A stretch of DNA of 16,587 nt from CAWACC01 sp964390695 (GTDB taxonomy: Bacteria; Chlamydiota; Chlamydiia; Chlamydiales; Parachlamydiaceae), in assembly GCA_964390695.1 (NCBI GenBank), contig CAYMKI010000062.1:1-16587 (forward strand), written 5' to 3'. Shown here piece by piece: positions 15,070 through 16,587 of the stretch; position 1 is the stretch's first letter, and every line of letters begins with the position of its first letter. The notes beneath the pieces were generated by a model. It was not told the origin of the DNA, ran no database searches, and saw nothing but the letters and a program-made list of their open reading frames with translations. Made by a program: the position numbers and the translations under genes.

Positions 15070-15822
15070 ATGGACAAGCTTTTACAAAATAAATGTGCAA
15101 TAGTTACCGGGGGAACAGCCGGTATAGGTAAAGCCATCGCCTTGAAGTTTGCGTTGCAGGGAGCGAAAGTCTTTATTTTCGGCACTCATCCTGAACGCGG
15201 AGCTCAAGTGGCCGCAGAAATCAACCAGCAAAGCGGCGAAGGGCGAGGTGTGTTTTATGCGGTGAATGTAGCGAATAAAGTAGAAGTGGAAAATGCGATC
15301 AAGAAAATAATGGAAGTTCATCCTCATATAGACATATTGGTCAACAATGCAGGCATAACAAGAGATACCTTGCTGATGAAGATGGGAGAAAAAGACTGGG
15401 ATGACGTCATGTCCATCAACGTTAAATCTTGCTATAACACAGCTCAAACATTAATTAGACCGATGATAAAAGCTAGGCAAGGCAAAATCATCAATATCAG
15501 TTCGGTGGTGGGTTTGACAGGCAATGCGGGTCAAACCAACTATGCAGCTTCCAAAGCCGCGATTATAGGTTTTACCAAAGCTTTGGCCAAAGAAGTGGCC
15601 TCGCGTAATATCCATGTAAATTGCATAGCTCCGGGTTTTATTGAAACAAGCATGACCGAAGTGTTAAATGAAACGCAAAAAAATGCAGCCTTATCGGGAA
15701 TTCCTCTAGGCAGAATGGGGACTCCTGAAGAAGTTGCCAATGCAGCTTTGTTTTTAGCCTCCCCGCTATCCGATTACATCACAGGTCAAGTCATCACCGT
15801 CGATGGGGGAATGGTCATGTAG
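15070..15822 (+). CDS. fabG: 3-oxoacyl-ACP reductase (FabG)
   Basis: FabG is the NADPH-dependent reductase of the elongation cycle, of short-chain dehydrogenase type. In 250 residues it has the cofactor motif TGGTAGIG (13-20), NNAG (92-95), and the catalytic set Asn117, Ser145, Tyr158 and Lys162 (NYAASK). The spacing matches well-known FabG proteins, and the C-terminal TGQVITVDGG is typical. AAGGAG, overlapping the fabD stop codon, lies 6 bases before the ATG. Co-transcription with fabD is nearly certain. Confidence 0.96.
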   Translation: MDKLLQNKCAIVTGGTAGIGKAIALKFALQGAKVFIFGTHPERGAQVAAEINQQSGEGRGVFYAVNVANKVEVENAIKKIMEVHPHIDILVNNAGITRDTLLMKMGEKDWDDVMSINVKSCYNTAQTLIRPMIKARQGKIINISSVVGLTGNAGQTNYAASKAAIIGFTKALAKEVASRNIHVNCIAPGFIETSMTEVLNETQKNAALSGIPLGRMGTPEEVANAALFLASPLSDYITGQVITVDGGMVM

Positions 15823-15870
15823 GGTGACAGACCAAAATTTCAAGATGTTTCAGTATCTCGACCGGGTGAT

Positions 15871-15946
15871 ATTTTCAAGTGATGCATTTCTTTGCAGAGG
15901 AGTTCAAAAAAGTTGCAAAGTCGATAGTATCTCTTGCATTGAAAAT
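15871..15946. repeat. Imperfect inverted repeat in the fabG-acpP gap
   Basis: Nested complementary pairs face each other: ATTTTCAA (15871-15878) with TTGAAAAT (15939-15946), TGCA (15883-15886) with TGCA (15935-15938), and CTTTGCA (15890-15896) with TGCAAAG (15914-15920). The motif AGTATCTC occurs at 15852-15859 and again at 15926-15933. The 174-base gap is much wider than others in this operon, so it may hold an attenuator or a separate acpP promoter; no clear -10/-35 pair was found. Confidence 0.4.
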
Positions 15947-15996
15947 AAATTTCATGATTAAATTTAACTATATTAACCACAAAAAAAGGAAAAAAC

Positions 15997-16233
15997 ATGT
16001 CCACAGAACAAGAAGTTATTGATATCGTTGTAGAACAACTCGGTGTCGATAAAGAAGAAGTTAGCTTAGAAAAGTCTTTTGTTGAGGATCTCAATGCGGA
16101 TTCATTGGATCTGACAGAGCTCATCATGACTCTCGAAGCGCACTTTGGTTGCGAGATTTCCGAAGAAGAAGCCGAGAAACTCAAAACCGTTGGCAGCGTG
16201 GTTGAATATATAGAAAAACATAAGAATTCCTAA
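15997..16233 (+). CDS. acpP: Acyl carrier protein
   Basis: A small acidic protein of 78 residues, the normal ACP length. The phosphopantetheine attachment site is Ser36 in DLNADSLDLTELIM, followed by the acidic helix and the C-terminal VGSVVEYIEKH. It carries growing acyl chains between FabD, FabH, FabG and other enzymes. AGGA lies 6 bases before the ATG. It follows fabG on the same strand after 174 bases, so it may be transcribed both with the operon and alone, as its high demand would suggest. Confidence 0.96.
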   Translation: MSTEQEVIDIVVEQLGVDKEEVSLEKSFVEDLNADSLDLTELIMTLEAHFGCEISEEEAEKLKTVGSVVEYIEKHKNS

Positions 16234-16250
16234 CTGTACAAAATCTTATG

Positions 16251-16424
16251 ATTTATCCCACATTCCGCAAGTGGGCTGTTTTTCCTTCGATTTTTCGATT
16301 TTTGTCTGAATTTGACAAATTTTGAGCAATATTTCATTCAATATTGCCGCAAAATTTGCAAATCCAGCTGAAAAAACGAGAAATTCGAATCAAAAATAGC
16401 CGACTCGTGGAATGTCGGATTTAT
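16251..16424. repeat. Long imperfect inverted repeat (about 83-85 bp arms) downstream of acpP
   Basis: The left arm (16251-16333) and right arm (16340-16424) are inverted copies with roughly three quarters identity by eye. They meet at a perfect GCAATATT-TCATTC-AATATTGC centre. Each outer part also folds on itself: CCCAC/GTGGG (16257-16261 and 16271-16275) on the left, CCGAC/GTCGG (16400-16404 and 16414-16418) on the right. The two mini-stems differ by a compensating base-pair change. TTATGA occurs near both borders. A MITE is the likeliest reading; a structured 3' end of the acpP transcript is the alternative. Confidence 0.6.
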
Positions 16425-16426
16425 GA

Positions 16427-16453
16427 GGGGTGATGAATAGTCACCCCTTCTTT
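16427..16453 (+). terminator. Terminator-like hairpin after acpP
   Basis: A perfect 7-bp stem, GGGGTGA (16427-16433) with TCACCCC (16441-16447) and a 7-base loop, is followed by TTCTTT. The T tract is imperfect. The position fits the end of the fab/acpP transcript. Confidence 0.5.
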
Positions 16454-16536
16454 CAGGTTTTTTGGGTATATAGTTGTGTGATCTGGATCCCATAACTATC
16501 ATCCACGACCACTATCTCTCACTTAGAGACAATTTG

Positions 16537-16587
16537 TCAATTCAATTCTATATCAACAGGTTCTCCCGCGAGATTGTTTAAAGCTAG
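16537..16587 (-). CDS. Possible C-terminal end of a minus-strand gene
   Basis: Reading in from the window edge on the minus strand gives 16 codons, LALNNLAGEPVDIELN, then TGA. The composition is protein-like, but the stretch is far too short to identify and could be chance. It would be convergent with acpP, with the two hairpins lying between the genes. Confidence 0.25.
   Translation of the reverse strand, partial: LALNNLAGEPVDIELN

Larger units (their letters stand above)
16425..16587. other. Remainder of the region downstream of acpP
   Basis: Apart from the terminator-like stem, there is a second hairpin, ATAGTTGTG (16470-16478) with CATAACTAT (16491-16499), allowing one G-T pair. No complete gene is seen here. 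Confidence 0.5.

Noticed and set aside
15082..15447. Antisense frame of 121 codons within fabG
   Set aside because: Shadow of fabG codons; no ribosome-binding site and no protein-like features.
1..16587. CRISPR arrays, tRNA or rRNA genes
   Set aside because: No regularly spaced direct repeats and no cloverleaf or rRNA-like stretches were recognised by eye.

Overview
The window most likely comes from a chlamydia-related (Parachlamydiales-type) member of the Chlamydiae. The main clue is the tight fabH-fabD-fabG-acpP run next to recR, a gene neighbourhood I associate with Chlamydiae. A eukaryote-type deubiquitinase and other effector-like proteins beside it fit an obligate intracellular lifestyle in eukaryotic cells. 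The species cannot be named from the sequence alone.

Layout. (1) Positions 28-5834, minus strand: a compact Bat (aerotolerance-type) operon, read moxR -> DUF58 protein -> DUF4381 protein -> batA -> batB(-batC fusion) -> batD. Gene ends overlap or nearly touch and most starts have strong Shine-Dalgarno sequences. A good promoter candidate lies just before moxR. batD stops after 195 codons, well short of the family length, next to a run of seven A, so it is either broken or frameshifted. (2) Positions 5902-10270, minus strand: a three-gene accessory operon. In transcription order it encodes an 867-aa multidomain protein with a polymorphic-toxin/ADP-ribosyltransferase-like segment, a 192-aa coiled-coil protein, and a 384-aa protein with a complete ubiquitin-specific protease (USP, peptidase C19) catalytic core. 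(3) Positions 10271-10835: an AT-rich divergent intergenic region with promoter candidates, a repeated operator-like motif and an IS-end-like inverted repeat. (4) Positions 10836-12215, plus strand: a 459-aa unrecognised protein with a weak cysteine-protease-like signature, converging on recR with a 4-base overlap. (5) Positions 12212-12808, minus strand: recR. (6) Positions 12809-13119: an intergenic region carrying a 119-bp element with terminal inverted repeats flanked by near-identical 12-bp direct repeats. (7) Positions 13120-16233, plus strand: fabH, fabD, fabG and acpP, the core of type II fatty-acid synthesis. (8) Positions 16234-16587: a long imperfect inverted repeat with compensatory changes, a terminator-like hairpin, and perhaps the last codons of a minus-strand gene.

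How it fits together. The fab genes load malonyl groups onto ACP (FabD), start chains (FabH), reduce the beta-keto group (FabG) and carry intermediates (AcpP). The Bat genes encode a MoxR ATPase with membrane-anchored von Willebrand A proteins, thought to act as an envelope chaperone or stress complex. Between these conserved blocks sits a non-core cassette whose products look aimed at eukaryotic host ubiquitin and possibly NAD/ADP-ribose chemistry. That cassette is the most interesting part of the window. The USP assignment is strong. The toxin-like, GNAT-like and CE-clan-like readings of its neighbours are tentative motif-level inferences.
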